Part shown: one piece after another, positions 9,117 through 17,505 of the stretch
How positions within the stretch are numbered: the stretch's first letter is position 1
Layout of the letters: every line of letters starts with the position of its first letter
NCBI GenBank assembly: GCA_026993975.1
Contig: JALWRR010000216.1
Span: 1-33,160, forward strand
From: Promethearchaeati archaeon
Lineage (GTDB): Archaea; Asgardarchaeota; Njordarchaeia; Njordarchaeales; Njordarchaeaceae
DNA: 33,160 nucleotides
Reading direction: 5' to 3'
The notes under the pieces: generated by a model
Databases searched by the model: none
Told to the model about the DNA's origin: nothing
What the model saw: the letters and a program-made list of their open reading frames with translations, nothing else
Position numbers and translations under genes: made by a program

Positions 9117-10841
9117 TTAGAGCAAGCCCTCCTCCCTCAATGCTTCTACTTCCCTATCTATGCTAGATATAATCTCATTGACTTTGTTCTTAAAAAATGA
9201 AACTGTTTTGGAATAATCTCTTATTTTAATCACAACTGGAAATTTAACGGCTTGACCATAAATAAATACTTCTCTGGTTCTAAGTAATGGAATTATTTTA
9301 CTAAATAATTCTGCTCGTGGAGCACCGATTAGAGCTGTAGCTATATCCCTCTTATCTGTTAAAGATAGAACAAAATTCGTCCATAACATGCTGACCACAT
9401 CTGAATCCAATTCGCTTGGTCTCTGATCAATTACACATAAGATAACTCCCTTCTTCCGCATTTCCCTAGCAATTACGCCAAAAGGTGAGATTCTATAGGT
9501 TTCTTTTCCAAGGAAATTATGAGCCTCCTCTAGGAAAATAACGATCTTTGTTTCCAGCTCCTTCCCCTCTAGAGTCCTCCCCACTATTTTTTCTCTGATT
9601 TTTCTCGCAATCAAATTCGCTATCAGCATGTATAATGGCATCTCTTTCTCGAACTTACCCAAACTAATTATTATATGATTGCCCTCAGAACTCATTAAAT
9701 TATTAACAATATCCTCTATTACGTCTTTACCGAAAGTTACTGGGTAGTCTAATAACCTAGCTAATTTAGCTACTTGCGATTTATATGCGTGTTCTGCTCC
9801 AGTACCATGTTTCGCTCTAATCCTTTTATATATTCTTTCAAAAAGTGTATTGGAATCAGTGATTCCTTGTTCTGCTAACACGTTTAAGATTTTTTCTCCC
9901 TCTAAGCTCTCTGATAGAAGTTTGAAAGTCTTCTCAAACGGTATAATACCAATGATCCAGTAAGCTCTATTACCTATCACTTCGCTTATCGTTGCCTTAA
10001 ATTCTCGTAAGTATTGAATAAATGTGCTGGATACGCCGAATATCGGGGCGATTAGCTCGATATCGCCTACTGTTAATTTCGTTAGATCTATCTTGAGTAA
10101 ATCTAAGCCCCGCTTCCCCGAGAGCTCTTTATCTGGAGTATATCTCTTCACCCAATTCCTGAATACTTTTCCGACTCCATCCTCGATAGGGTTGCCTAGA
10201 TTATCCTTTAACTCGAGAGAGTATTCACTATGCATATCAAATATCAATAGTTTTATTCTTTGATCCTCTTTATTTAATAAGTCATAGAGGATCATGTAAC
10301 CCGCTATAATGTTACCTAAAAACGTTTTTCCAGAACCAGATTTCCCAAATATCCCAAAACTCAGATTTATAAGATTCTTTATGCTTATTGGTATTTCAAG
10401 CTTCGAGACCCCAGAGGTCTTTGGAACCCCTATATTCCAGGTATCTCTCTTATTCTCTGCACCAAAAAAGAACTTCACTTCATTTTCACTCAGTTCGCGA
10501 ACAATTGAAGAGAAATTCGGCATCGTATCGGATATATAGGCACTCTCACCATCTGTCTGAGCTAGCAGTGCTGCCTCGAGCCATTGGGCCCATAACACCC
10601 CGCTTACTTCTCTAGCTAGAAGATTTTTTATTTCTGGTGATATATCTCTGCTGCTGATAAACTGGGTTATTGATTGACTCGCTGTTAAACCAGAATTAGT
10701 TATGAGGCCTAGATATAGATATTTCTTGCCTTCTATGATTATTAATGATCCTACCGGGTAATCCTCAATAACTGTTTCTGGATAAAGTAATATCCTCACT
10801 CCCTCATCAATACTACCACTGATTATCTTTCCAATTTTCAT
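9117..10841 (-). CDS. herA: HerA bipolar DNA helicase/translocase
   Basis: Hexameric FtsK/HerA-type ATPase that drives the NurA nuclease in 5'-end resection. The N-terminal HAS-barrel (about 3-60, SGSIDEGVRI... and VGSLIIIEG) is followed by Walker A FGKSGSGKTF (166-175), a helical insertion typical of HerA, Walker B IVIFLEEAH (434-442) and the sensor-like VIDQRPSELD. The length of about 574 aa is usual. The GGTGA ribosome site overlaps the stop of the upstream HAS-barrel gene. TTG (10844) and ATG (10841) are both in range and ATG was chosen. It lies between the HAS-barrel gene and mre11. Confidence 0.96.
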   Translation of the reverse strand: MKIGKIISGSIDEGVRILLYPETVIEDYPVGSLIIIEGKKYLYLGLITNSGLTASQSITQFISSRDISPEIKNLLAREVSGVLWAQWLEAALLAQTDGESAYISDTMPNFSSIVRELSENEVKFFFGAENKRDTWNIGVPKTSGVSKLEIPISIKNLINLSFGIFGKSGSGKTFLGNIIAGYMILYDLLNKEDQRIKLLIFDMHSEYSLELKDNLGNPIEDGVGKVFRNWVKRYTPDKELSGKRGLDLLKIDLTKLTVGDIELIAPIFGVSSTFIQYLREFKATISEVIGNRAYWIIGIIPFEKTFKLLSESLEGEKILNVLAEQGITDSNTLFERIYKRIRAKHGTGAEHAYKSQVAKLARLLDYPVTFGKDVIEDIVNNLMSSEGNHIIISLGKFEKEMPLYMLIANLIARKIREKIVGRTLEGKELETKIVIFLEEAHNFLGKETYRISPFGVIAREMRKKGVILCVIDQRPSELDSDVVSMLWTNFVLSLTDKRDIATALIGAPRAELFSKIIPLLRTREVFIYGQAVKFPVVIKIRDYSKTVSFFKNKVNEIISSIDREVEALREEGLL

Positions 10842-10848
10842 CAATTTT

Positions 10849-11475
10849 TCACCAACCTAGTACATCACTTAATTGTGTTAATACATCGCCGATTATTTCT
10901 ATCCTATACTTCCTTACTGCTTTTACTATGGAATCAATTATTCTCTCCTTCTCGCTTGATCTCTTTAGGAAGAAATCTCTATACCTATACAGGAAATCTC
11001 TAAATACAAATATGTCTCCTCCACTATGAAAGAAGTATCCTAGGAAACTAAAATCCCAGTCTCCACTTGGTTTAAAAAACGCTTCTAATAAATCATTGTT
11101 CAGTAAGTAAACTAGATCATGGAGTCTTGGGGAGCTTGATCTATAGTGCTTTATTTCTCCTTTTTGATCAATATGACTCGTATATATTATTGATGAAACA
11201 AATAAATGATAGAGATCTAGATCTGGATACGCTCGATTTATTTCATCCCTTGACATTCTCATAGGTGTAAATGTTGGGTATTTCGATGAGTGAGCTAGCT
11301 TAACGATGATTCCGATAGGCTTTATATTCACTGAGTTAATAACTAGTAATGAACCATAGCTAATTTCACTGAAGTATTCAGGGTAAATATAGATGTTTAT
11401 TATTTCGGACTCTATTCCAGCTACTTCACCTATGGCTTTTTCAACATCGTTTAGATAAATTATCCAATCCCTCAT
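10849..11475 (-). CDS. Stand-alone HerA N-terminal-like (HAS-barrel) protein without ATPase
   Basis: A 208-aa protein whose first ~130 residues follow the same pattern as the HerA N-terminus encoded next door. IGEVAGIESEIINIYIYPE matches IGKIISGSIDEGVRILLYPE, GSLLVI matches GSLIII, and SSSPRLHDLVYLLNND matches the spacing of SDTMPNFSSIVRELSEN in HerA. There is no Walker A or B. The last ~70 residues are aromatic and charged, and are not recognised. ATG overlaps the nurA stop (ATGA), and its own stop overlaps the herA ribosome site, so nurA, this gene and herA form one translation-coupled unit. I infer a HerA/NurA accessory or adaptor protein, or a paralogue that caps or regulates the hexamer. 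The family call rests on pattern comparison by eye. Confidence 0.7.
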   Translation of the reverse strand: MRDWIIYLNDVEKAIGEVAGIESEIINIYIYPEYFSEISYGSLLVINSVNIKPIGIIVKLAHSSKYPTFTPMRMSRDEINRAYPDLDLYHLFVSSIIYTSHIDQKGEIKHYRSSSPRLHDLVYLLNNDLLEAFFKPSGDWDFSFLGYFFHSGGDIFVFRDFLYRYRDFFLKRSSEKERIIDSIVKAVRKYRIEIIGDVLTQLSDVLGW

Positions 11476-12563
11476 GATACGGGTCGCCTCTTAGATAATT
11501 CCTTCCTGGACAAAACATATTCTATCCCAGGTTTCCCTAAATATTTAGCGATAAGATGCTCTATTATCTCCCTATCCTCCTTCTTTATAACAGCTAACTC
11601 ATGGGCTCGCTCCATCGCTATGGGGAAGCCGTTTCCAAGAATTATTTGGGATATTATAGCTCCGTGGACTAGATTTATCATGGATTCAAATTCTCGTGGG
11701 AACTCAACTCTCACAATACTTCCATTAACCCTGATGTAGAAGGTTAATAATTCTGCGTTTTCTCCTGCTAATGGCCTTGAGTAAACCTTGAATAAAGTGG
11801 ATCTAGCATATTTATTTTTGAGATACTTGCTGAAGAATGATGCATCAGTTATACCAAGTGAAGAATCTAGGTTTTTCCCCTTGTAGATGCTTATTCCCCT
11901 TAATAAGTCTCGGCTTCTAGTATAGAATACTGCTACTGGAACAATATCGTTATCTACACAAGCATTAATGTTACTTAATACCCGCTCCACCATCTCTTTC
12001 CTCTTATTAAATGCCCAAGATAATGTATAGGCACAATTAAATGACTCGTCAAAGAGAATAATTCTGTGTTTACCCCTCAACTTGTTAATTAACTCTCTAA
12101 TAACCTCATTCTCATATTTCTTAATTAGGATCTGAAAATCAATACTATCGCCAATATCCATCGCCCCGAAAACCCTGATGATGTTTCCGTAATCTCCTGA
12201 CTTATAGTTCTGAAACCAAGCCGCTGTGGTGATTATCCCTATATTAGCCATTAAATGCGGTCCAACAATATAAAAGCTTGAGTCAAATGAACCAATAGCG
12301 ATATCATTACCCTCAAGAAACTCTCTCGCTTCCCTTGCATTACTTATTTTTGGCTTTAATGGATATTCCCTAGGAACCTCTATAGGTAGTATGAATGAGT
12401 CCTTGGTGAATTTTCTTATCTCTAAGTCTAATGGTAGTTCCTCATAGTAATGAAAGATCTCTGTGAACTTTTTTGAGTTATTCACGTTAAGCAAATAGTT
12501 CTGGAGAATCTCCTTTAATTTATCTCCTATCAACTTTATCTTATCGACTTGATAAGTTTTCAT
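11472..12563 (-). CDS. nurA: NurA nuclease
   Basis: Mn-dependent 5'-3' exo/endonuclease that works inside the HerA channel during end resection. The RNase H-like NurA motifs are visible: SFDSSF with D94, IILFDESF with D172, a basic FYTRSRDL, and the C-terminal MERAHELAVIKKED. Both catalytic-position aspartates are present. The length of 363 aa fits the family. It starts at ATG 12563. A TCTATATGG box about 25 nt upstream would make it nearly leaderless, and a T-rich stretch after the preceding 187-aa gene (12590-12600) could separate the two. Confidence 0.9.
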   Translation of the reverse strand: MKTYQVDKIKLIGDKLKEILQNYLLNVNNSKKFTEIFHYYEELPLDLEIRKFTKDSFILPIEVPREYPLKPKISNAREAREFLEGNDIAIGSFDSSFYIVGPHLMANIGIITTAAWFQNYKSGDYGNIIRVFGAMDIGDSIDFQILIKKYENEVIRELINKLRGKHRIILFDESFNCAYTLSWAFNKRKEMVERVLSNINACVDNDIVPVAVFYTRSRDLLRGISIYKGKNLDSSLGITDASFFSKYLKNKYARSTLFKVYSRPLAGENAELLTFYIRVNGSIVRVEFPREFESMINLVHGAIISQIILGNGFPIAMERAHELAVIKKEDREIIEHLIAKYLGKPGIEYVLSRKELSKRRPVS

Positions 12564-12610
12564 GAATTATATCTCAATTAAAACCATATAGAAAAAATTT
12601 GTGTTTTTTA

Positions 12611-13174
12611 CTATTTATAAAACGTCTTGAGAAGCTCCAGTGCAAAATGCGCATCATCCTTGCTAGGGAACCTACTCTGTATTAATGATATCAATTTCTT
12701 CTCATCGATCTTCCCCTGTTTATACTGCTCATAATAATCCTTAGCAATATCTAGAGGCATTAAAATATCACTAATCCTAACAGCAAGACGCCTAATTGGG
12801 TCTCTAGACCTAGATACAAGAGTCTCCTCTATGATACGCTCTAAGTGATCCAGAGGCGGGCTAATAAGGTTTTTATCCTCTATAACGAAAATTAGTCTTT
12901 TTCCAGAATATTGCTTCCAGCTCTTAAGATACTCTTCTACAGTTATGATCTCGAAATTAGCTAGTTTTATATCTGATGTTGGGGAGATACGTAGATCAAA
13001 ATTACTTTTAATATCCTCCAGTAATATGGAGAGCAATTCTTTATCATCATCATTTGGTACTACAATTACTATGTCTCCCCGTTCAACTATCAGAGATATT
13101 ATAGCGTAAGCAACTCCTCTATTAGTTAACCTCTTGGTTAAGTCAATGAACTCTCTCAAAAGCACCTCACCCAT
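12611..13174 (-). CDS. Hypothetical protein heading the HerA-NurA cluster
   Basis: A soluble 187-aa protein I cannot assign. The N-terminal part looks alpha/beta (strands AIISLIV, IVIVVP and FEIITVEEYL), with an acidic PNDDDKE segment resembling a nucleotidyltransferase- or REase-like fold only loosely. The C-terminal part is helical and highly charged. It lies 47 nt upstream of nurA on the same strand. ATG 13174 would be almost leaderless relative to the box at 13201-13210. Alternatively, GGTGAGGTG just after that ATG could serve a TTG start at 13159 (codon 6). A role in DNA end processing is suggested only by position. Confidence 0.7.
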   Translation of the reverse strand: MGEVLLREFIDLTKRLTNRGVAYAIISLIVERGDIVIVVPNDDDKELLSILLEDIKSNFDLRISPTSDIKLANFEIITVEEYLKSWKQYSGKRLIFVIEDKNLISPPLDHLERIIEETLVSRSRDPIRRLAVRISDILMPLDIAKDYYEQYKQGKIDEKKLISLIQSRFPSKDDAHFALELLKTFYK

Positions 13175-13200
13175 ATTGCTTAATTCTCTCTATTCTTCCA

Positions 13201-13211
13201 TAAAATAAATA
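13201..13211 (-). promoter_or_regulatory. TATA-like box ahead of the resection cluster
   Basis: The minus strand reads TTATTTATTTTATGG upstream of the 187-aa gene. A TATA centre near 13205 predicts transcription from about 13179, immediately before the ATG at 13174. This would be a leaderless or near-leaderless promoter, common in crenarchaea for the first gene of an operon. The call is made by eye. Confidence 0.3.
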
Positions 13212-13223
13212 ATATTATTAAAT

Positions 13224-13604
13224 CTATCTCACGCCCAATGATTCACCAATCATTCTTCCTAGGAATCCTAGGACACCACCTATAACAGCAGCTAGGATAC
13301 CTATTATAGGTAACATGATTACTCCAAATAACCAGGTTGCTGGGTACTCGAAATATAGGAACATTGATGAAGCCGTGATTGAGGCCGATAAGTAACCCAT
13401 GGATACAATAGATATAAAGACTGTTAGGAAACCTGACCAGAACCATGTATTATCATCACTAAACACGCCAGCTATTATGGGTGGGAGAAATGAGGATAAT
13501 ATATCAAAATACGGTATTGGAGCAATGATCTGGATAAGAACAAGCACTATAAATGTCACTAATCCTAGCAGTAATCCAATTATTAATCCTGGCTTAATCA
13601 TCAT
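13224..13604 (-). CDS. Small four-helix membrane protein, function unknown
   Basis: A 126-aa integral membrane protein with about four hydrophobic segments: GLIIGLLLGLVTFIVLVLI, SGFLTVFISIVSMGYLSASI with its flank, WLFGVIMLPIIGILAAV, and a glycine-rich GGVLGFLGRMIG end. The pattern resembles small archaeal Gly-rich multi-helix proteins, with no catalytic motif. The track start (13616) was moved to ATG 13604 because GGTG lies exactly 6 nt before it, as at other genes here. It follows dppF by about 100 nt on the same strand, so it may be the last gene of the transporter locus. Confidence 0.65.
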   Translation of the reverse strand: MMIKPGLIIGLLLGLVTFIVLVLIQIIAPIPYFDILSSFLPPIIAGVFSDDNTWFWSGFLTVFISIVSMGYLSASITASSMFLYFEYPATWLFGVIMLPIIGILAAVIGGVLGFLGRMIGESLGVR

Positions 13605-13704
13605 CAAAAACACCATGAACTATTAATTAAGAAATAGATTCACTGAATTCTATAAAATTGTTTGTTATAAGTTGAAATAAAATATTGAAAGAACTATTAA
13701 GTGC

Positions 13705-14712
13705 TTAATCATAGAGGTGACAGGCAACCCATCGACCTGGCTCAACCTCTTTAAGCTTTGGTTCCTCCCTTCTACATCTATCGAAAGCTTTTGGACATCT
13801 TGGCCAGAACCTGCATCCTCTCGGGATAAATATTGGCGAAGGTATCTCGCCTTTAAGAAGAATTCTCTCTTTCTTTGCTGTTGGGTCAGGGACTGGAACT
13901 GCTGATATTAGTGCTTGAGAATATGGATGCAGCGGGTCAGTTAAAACTTTTTCTGCTGGCCCAATCTCCATAATTTTACCTAGATACATAACTGCGATCC
14001 TATCGGTTAGATAACCAGCGGTGGATAAGTCATGAGTAATATAGAGTATGGTTAATCCTAATTCATCCCTCATTCTCAGCAATAAGTGTAATATACCAGC
14101 TCTCATTGATACGTCAATCATTGATACTGGCTCATCAGCCACAATGAATTCTGGCTCAACAATAATAGCTCTAGCTACTGCAACTCTCTGTCTCTGACCA
14201 CCACTAAGTTGGTGCGGATACTTTACAATGAATTCTTCCACAGGAGTCAATCTTACCCTTTTAAGCGCTCTAACTACTCTCTCCATTCTCTCTTCTTCAC
14301 TTAGATCGGGCTCTAGGAAGCGGAGTGGCTCCATTAATAGTTCTTTAACAGTCATTCTTGGATTCAGTGATCCGTATGGATCTTGATAAATTATTTGGAG
14401 TTTCTTTCTCCACGGCTTTAATTCCTTGGGCGATAATGTTGCTAGGTTAACGGGATTACCATTCTCCCTAAAAACTATGCTACCAGTATCTGGATCAAGT
14501 AATCTAATAAGCAGTTTTCCAGTTGTTGTTTTACCGCTACCGCTCTCCCCTACCAAACCGAATATCTCTCTTTTCTTAATGGTAAAGGAAATACCATCGA
14601 CAGCTCTAACCCATAGCCTAGGTCTTCTCTTAATTACATCGGCGATAGATCTTTTAACGGGGAACCATTTCCTCAGATTCTTTACTTCTATTAATGTTTC
14701 ATTTGAAGTCAT
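13705..14712 (-). CDS. dppF: Peptide ABC transporter ATP-binding protein (DppF/OppF type)
   Basis: One of the two nucleotide-binding subunits powering the peptide permease. Walker A GESGSGKTT, signature LSGGQRQRV, Walker B FIVADEP and the H-loop ITHD are all intact. After Walker B it reads SMIDVS where most homologues have SALDVS. The C-terminal oligopeptide-type extension carries four Cys (GCRFWPRC...RC...ACH), matching the iron-sulfur cluster described in some Dpp/Opp ATPases. The start was moved from GTG 14721 to ATG 14712 because GGTG sits 6 nt upstream. Two small membrane-protein genes separate it from dppD, where the two ATPase genes are usually adjacent. Confidence 0.93.
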   Translation of the reverse strand: MTSNETLIEVKNLRKWFPVKRSIADVIKRRPRLWVRAVDGISFTIKKREIFGLVGESGSGKTTTGKLLIRLLDPDTGSIVFRENGNPVNLATLSPKELKPWRKKLQIIYQDPYGSLNPRMTVKELLMEPLRFLEPDLSEEERMERVVRALKRVRLTPVEEFIVKYPHQLSGGQRQRVAVARAIIVEPEFIVADEPVSMIDVSMRAGILHLLLRMRDELGLTILYITHDLSTAGYLTDRIAVMYLGKIMEIGPAEKVLTDPLHPYSQALISAVPVPDPTAKKERILLKGEIPSPIFIPRGCRFWPRCPKAFDRCRREEPKLKEVEPGRWVACHLYD

Positions 14713-14750
14713 CATATCCACCTTTAACCATGAGTGAAATTGAATATATC

Positions 14751-14760
14751 TATATTAAAC
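14751..14760 (-). promoter_or_regulatory. Possible TATA box for dppF
   Basis: GTTTAATATA on the minus strand, in the 71-nt gap before dppF, would place transcription near 14728. That leaves a short leader that contains the GGTG site. The same gap holds a T-rich stretch after the 94-aa gene, so dppF may be transcribed separately from the genes above it. The evidence is weak in AT-rich DNA. Confidence 0.3.
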
Positions 14761-14783
14761 AAAATAAAAAATTATAAAATCGA

Positions 14784-15068
14784 TTACTCAATATCTTCTT
14801 TTTCCTCCAAATCTTTTAGTATTTGCTTAATTTTTCTCTCTTTTTCTCTCGTTTTAACTTGCTCTATAACTACCCTCGCCCCCATGACTTTCGCTATAAC
14901 AACGAAGAGAGATAGGGTTGCTGAAAATATTAATATTACACCAAATATAGCTAGTTGTGGGATAGAATTATAAAAAAACCATGCTAAAAACACACCAACT
15001 ATAAATATGATTATTGGTACAGCTAACCCAGCTTTTCTGTATGTTAGCTCTGCTTCCATCTCACTCAT
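14784..15068 (-). CDS. Small two-helix membrane protein, function unknown
   Basis: A 94-aa protein with two membrane helices (GLAVPIIIFIVGVFLAWFFYN and LAIFGVILIFSATLSLFVVIA) and a strongly charged cytoplasmic tail (KTREKERKIKQILKDLEEKED) that looks like a short coiled coil. ATG is preceded by GGTG at 7 nt, and the gene starts 17 nt after the 397-aa membrane protein stop, so the two are almost certainly co-transcribed. Its place between the two transporter ATPase genes suggests an accessory membrane subunit; no family is recognised. Confidence 0.75.
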   Translation of the reverse strand: MSEMEAELTYRKAGLAVPIIIFIVGVFLAWFFYNSIPQLAIFGVILIFSATLSLFVVIAKVMGARVVIEQVKTREKERKIKQILKDLEEKEDIE

Positions 15069-15084
15069 TAAAAAGCACCGTGAG

Positions 15085-16278
15085 CTACTCTATCATCGCA
15101 TGTGATCCCATTCCAACTAATGGTCCAATAAACATTAACCATGCTGGTAACTCTGTCCACAATAAACCTGTAGCTTGTTTAATCAACTTAGTGTATTCAA
15201 CCGCAAATACTCCCTTTATAACTGCGAAGAATAATCCCAGTATTATGAACCATAAGATTAGTACAATTATAGCGAATCTCTTAACCATTTTCATGTATAT
15301 TGGAAGTAACTTAGCTCTTCTAGCTAATTCCTCAGGAGATAATGATAGGGATATAAATTCTTCCTCTCTCATCAATATGCCTGCTGGTAATCTCTGAGAC
15401 GCAAATATTATAAGGAAGATTCCCATTATTGAGAGTACAAATAGGAATAATCCATTTGGTGTAGAGACTCCTAGCCAGTAGTACCATTTGCTTGTGGTTA
15501 CTGCTCCAGCCCAGGGATACAGTGTTGTTAGAGCAATAAGCAGGAACATTGATAATCTGATTCTCCAAGTTATTCTCAGATTTAGCCCTCTCTTAAAGAA
15601 GAATTGATCTATTGAGTATATCATCCATATCATAGAGACTATGAATCCTAGTGTAGCCCCGATACCTATTGTGAAATGAGGATCTACAATCACTCTCCCG
15701 ATATATAATGTCTCTAATGTATAACTGTATTTCAGAATTATTATCTTTAATTCCCCTATGTTCGATGCATTTAGCACCGGAATACTTAAGTAGTTATATA
15801 GTACTCCAACTAGCAACGTTGCGATAAATGCTATGATTGGACCAATTAAACTCATTATCTTCTCTTTTTTACCACTTCCTTCAAATAATCTTGCTAGTCC
15901 TGGTGGAAGTAGATTAGATTGATTAAGGAACACTAATATACCTAGGATTGCACCAATAACCACGAATATTCCTAGCCCAAAAACAGATGTGCTGAATACG
16001 CTCATGTAAACATCCTTTACAGCCTCTGTATTTCCCTGACTCACAATATAATATAACTTGTTAACGAAACTCCCGAAACCAAGACCATTAATCGTTACCC
16101 CATATTCCCCATAGTAAGCGTCAGTGGCTCTTGTTGGAATAATATTTAAGTATAAGTGGACCCAGGGTAGGAAAAGAAGCAGTAGCATTAGTACGCTGAA
16201 AATTAAGTACATGAGGCCTATTCGAGTAGTAACTATTCTACCGATTCTTATTTTAGCCTCTAAATACTCTTCAGCCAT
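15085..16278 (-). CDS. Polytopic membrane protein (7-8 helices) within the peptide transporter locus
   Basis: A 397-aa integral membrane protein with hydrophobic segments near residues 20-45, 95-125, 145-170, 205-230, 245-265, 280-300, 335-365 and at the C-terminus. Two outer loops contain Tyr-rich stretches (DAYYGEYG). There is no ABC permease EAA loop, so it is not a normal DppB/C subunit, and no family is recognised. The track begins at TTG 16284; ATG 16278 is better placed, with GGTG 7 nt upstream. It starts 24 nt after dppD and is followed closely by the 94-aa membrane protein, which points to a shared job with the transporter. Confidence 0.8.
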   Translation of the reverse strand: MAEEYLEAKIRIGRIVTTRIGLMYLIFSVLMLLLLFLPWVHLYLNIIPTRATDAYYGEYGVTINGLGFGSFVNKLYYIVSQGNTEAVKDVYMSVFSTSVFGLGIFVVIGAILGILVFLNQSNLLPPGLARLFEGSGKKEKIMSLIGPIIAFIATLLVGVLYNYLSIPVLNASNIGELKIIILKYSYTLETLYIGRVIVDPHFTIGIGATLGFIVSMIWMIYSIDQFFFKRGLNLRITWRIRLSMFLLIALTTLYPWAGAVTTSKWYYWLGVSTPNGLFLFVLSIMGIFLIIFASQRLPAGILMREEEFISLSLSPEELARRAKLLPIYMKMVKRFAIIVLILWFIILGLFFAVIKGVFAVEYTKLIKQATGLLWTELPAWLMFIGPLVGMGSHAMIE

Positions 16279-16302
16279 AAACAATCACCAAGAATTAAAA
16301 AT

Positions 16303-17334
16303 CTATACTGTTTCATACTCATACTTCTCAAAAACAGATTCCCAGGCCTCTTCAGGAGATACATCCGCCAACTCTCTCGCGAAATGACACTTAACTAAGA
16401 CTCCATCAACATTAACATATGGAGGTTCTTTCTCCTTACAAATCTCCTTCGCAAATGGGCATCTTAATCTAAATGGGCATCCTGAAGGCGGATTTACTAG
16501 GTCTGGAGGCGCTCCTGGAATAGATATTAAACGCTTTTCTTTAACCTTTTGAATTGTTGGTACAGAGGCTATTAATCCTTTTGTGTAGGGGTGAACCGGC
16601 CGCTTATATATCTTAACTACATCGCCTATCTCCATTATTTGTCCAGCATACATTATCATTACTCTATGGGATACTTCCGCTAGAACTGCTAGGTCATGGG
16701 TAATATAAATCATTGATAGACCGTATCTTCTCTGTAATCTTTTCATTAGATCCTGTATTTGTGCTTGAATAGTTACGTCAAGAGCTGTTGTTGGCTCATC
16801 CGCGATGACTACACTTGGGTTTAAAGCTAGAGCCATAGCTATAACAACCCTTTGCTTCATACCTCCACTTAACTGATGAGGATAATCTTTTATTCTAGAT
16901 GGGTCTAGACCAACTTGAATAAAGAGTTCTCGTACTACTTCGTAGGCTTCTCTCTTTGTCATTCCTTCATGCAGAGTTAATACTTCGGCTATCTGGTCTC
17001 CAACTGTGAATACTGGGTTAAGAGCGTTCATAGCTCCCTGAAAAATCATTGAGATTTTCTTCCATCTTATTTTTCTCAGCATTACTTCATCCATATCGAT
17101 TACATTCTCCCCTTCTAGCAAGATCTCTCCAGAAATTATTTTTGCGTTTGCAGGCAATAACCTCATTAGAGAATAACCTAATGTGGATTTACCGCAGCCA
17201 CTCTCTCCAGCTAGGCCTAATGTTTCCCCTCTCTTGAGAGAGAAACTAACATCTCTGACTGCTTGGACATCTCCTCGTGCTGTAGTGTAGTGAACGCGAA
17301 GATTCTTGACTTCAAGAACATTCTCTGAGCTCAT
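16303..17334 (-). CDS. dppD: Peptide ABC transporter ATP-binding protein (DppD/OppD type)
   Basis: Nucleotide-binding subunit of the peptide permease. It shows Walker A GESGCGKST, signature LSGGMKQRV, Walker B VVIADEPTTALDVT and H-loop YITHD, plus the oligopeptide-type C-terminal extension. That extension has four cysteines (SGCPFRLRC...EIC...VKCHF) suited to an iron-sulfur cluster, as in the DppF subunit. The 343-aa length is normal. ATG 17334 has GGTG 7 nt upstream. It lies 171 nt after the protease gene and leads the dppD-membrane protein-membrane protein group. Confidence 0.94.
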   Translation of the reverse strand: MSSENVLEVKNLRVHYTTARGDVQAVRDVSFSLKRGETLGLAGESGCGKSTLGYSLMRLLPANAKIISGEILLEGENVIDMDEVMLRKIRWKKISMIFQGAMNALNPVFTVGDQIAEVLTLHEGMTKREAYEVVRELFIQVGLDPSRIKDYPHQLSGGMKQRVVIAMALALNPSVVIADEPTTALDVTIQAQIQDLMKRLQRRYGLSMIYITHDLAVLAEVSHRVMIMYAGQIMEIGDVVKIYKRPVHPYTKGLIASVPTIQKVKEKRLISIPGAPPDLVNPPSGCPFRLRCPFAKEICKEKEPPYVNVDGVLVKCHFARELADVSPEEAWESVFEKYEYETV

Positions 17335-17478
17335 TAATAATCACCAGTTTTCATTTCTCATCTATCTCTGAAATATATGTTTAAAAAATTTTATGTAATT
17401 ATGATTTTAGAATGTTTCTGATAAATATGAGTGTGTACAACTCTTATTTCTGAGTTTCTCTCGAGAAAAAAGCTATTA

Positions 17479-17492
17479 ACAAAAAATAAAAG
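17479..17492 (-). terminator. T-rich archaeal-type terminator after the protease gene
   Basis: On the minus strand the sequence just past the protease stop reads CTTTTATTTTTTG, with another T run at 17465-17471. Archaeal transcription ends at such T tracts without needing a hairpin. The call is made by eye. Confidence 0.4.
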
Positions 17493-17505
17493 AGTTAATA
17501 GGGGA

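Noticed and set aside
15332-15568. Minus-strand ORF of 78 aa
   Set aside because: Out-of-frame overlap inside the 397-aa membrane protein gene, whose own frame has clear helices.
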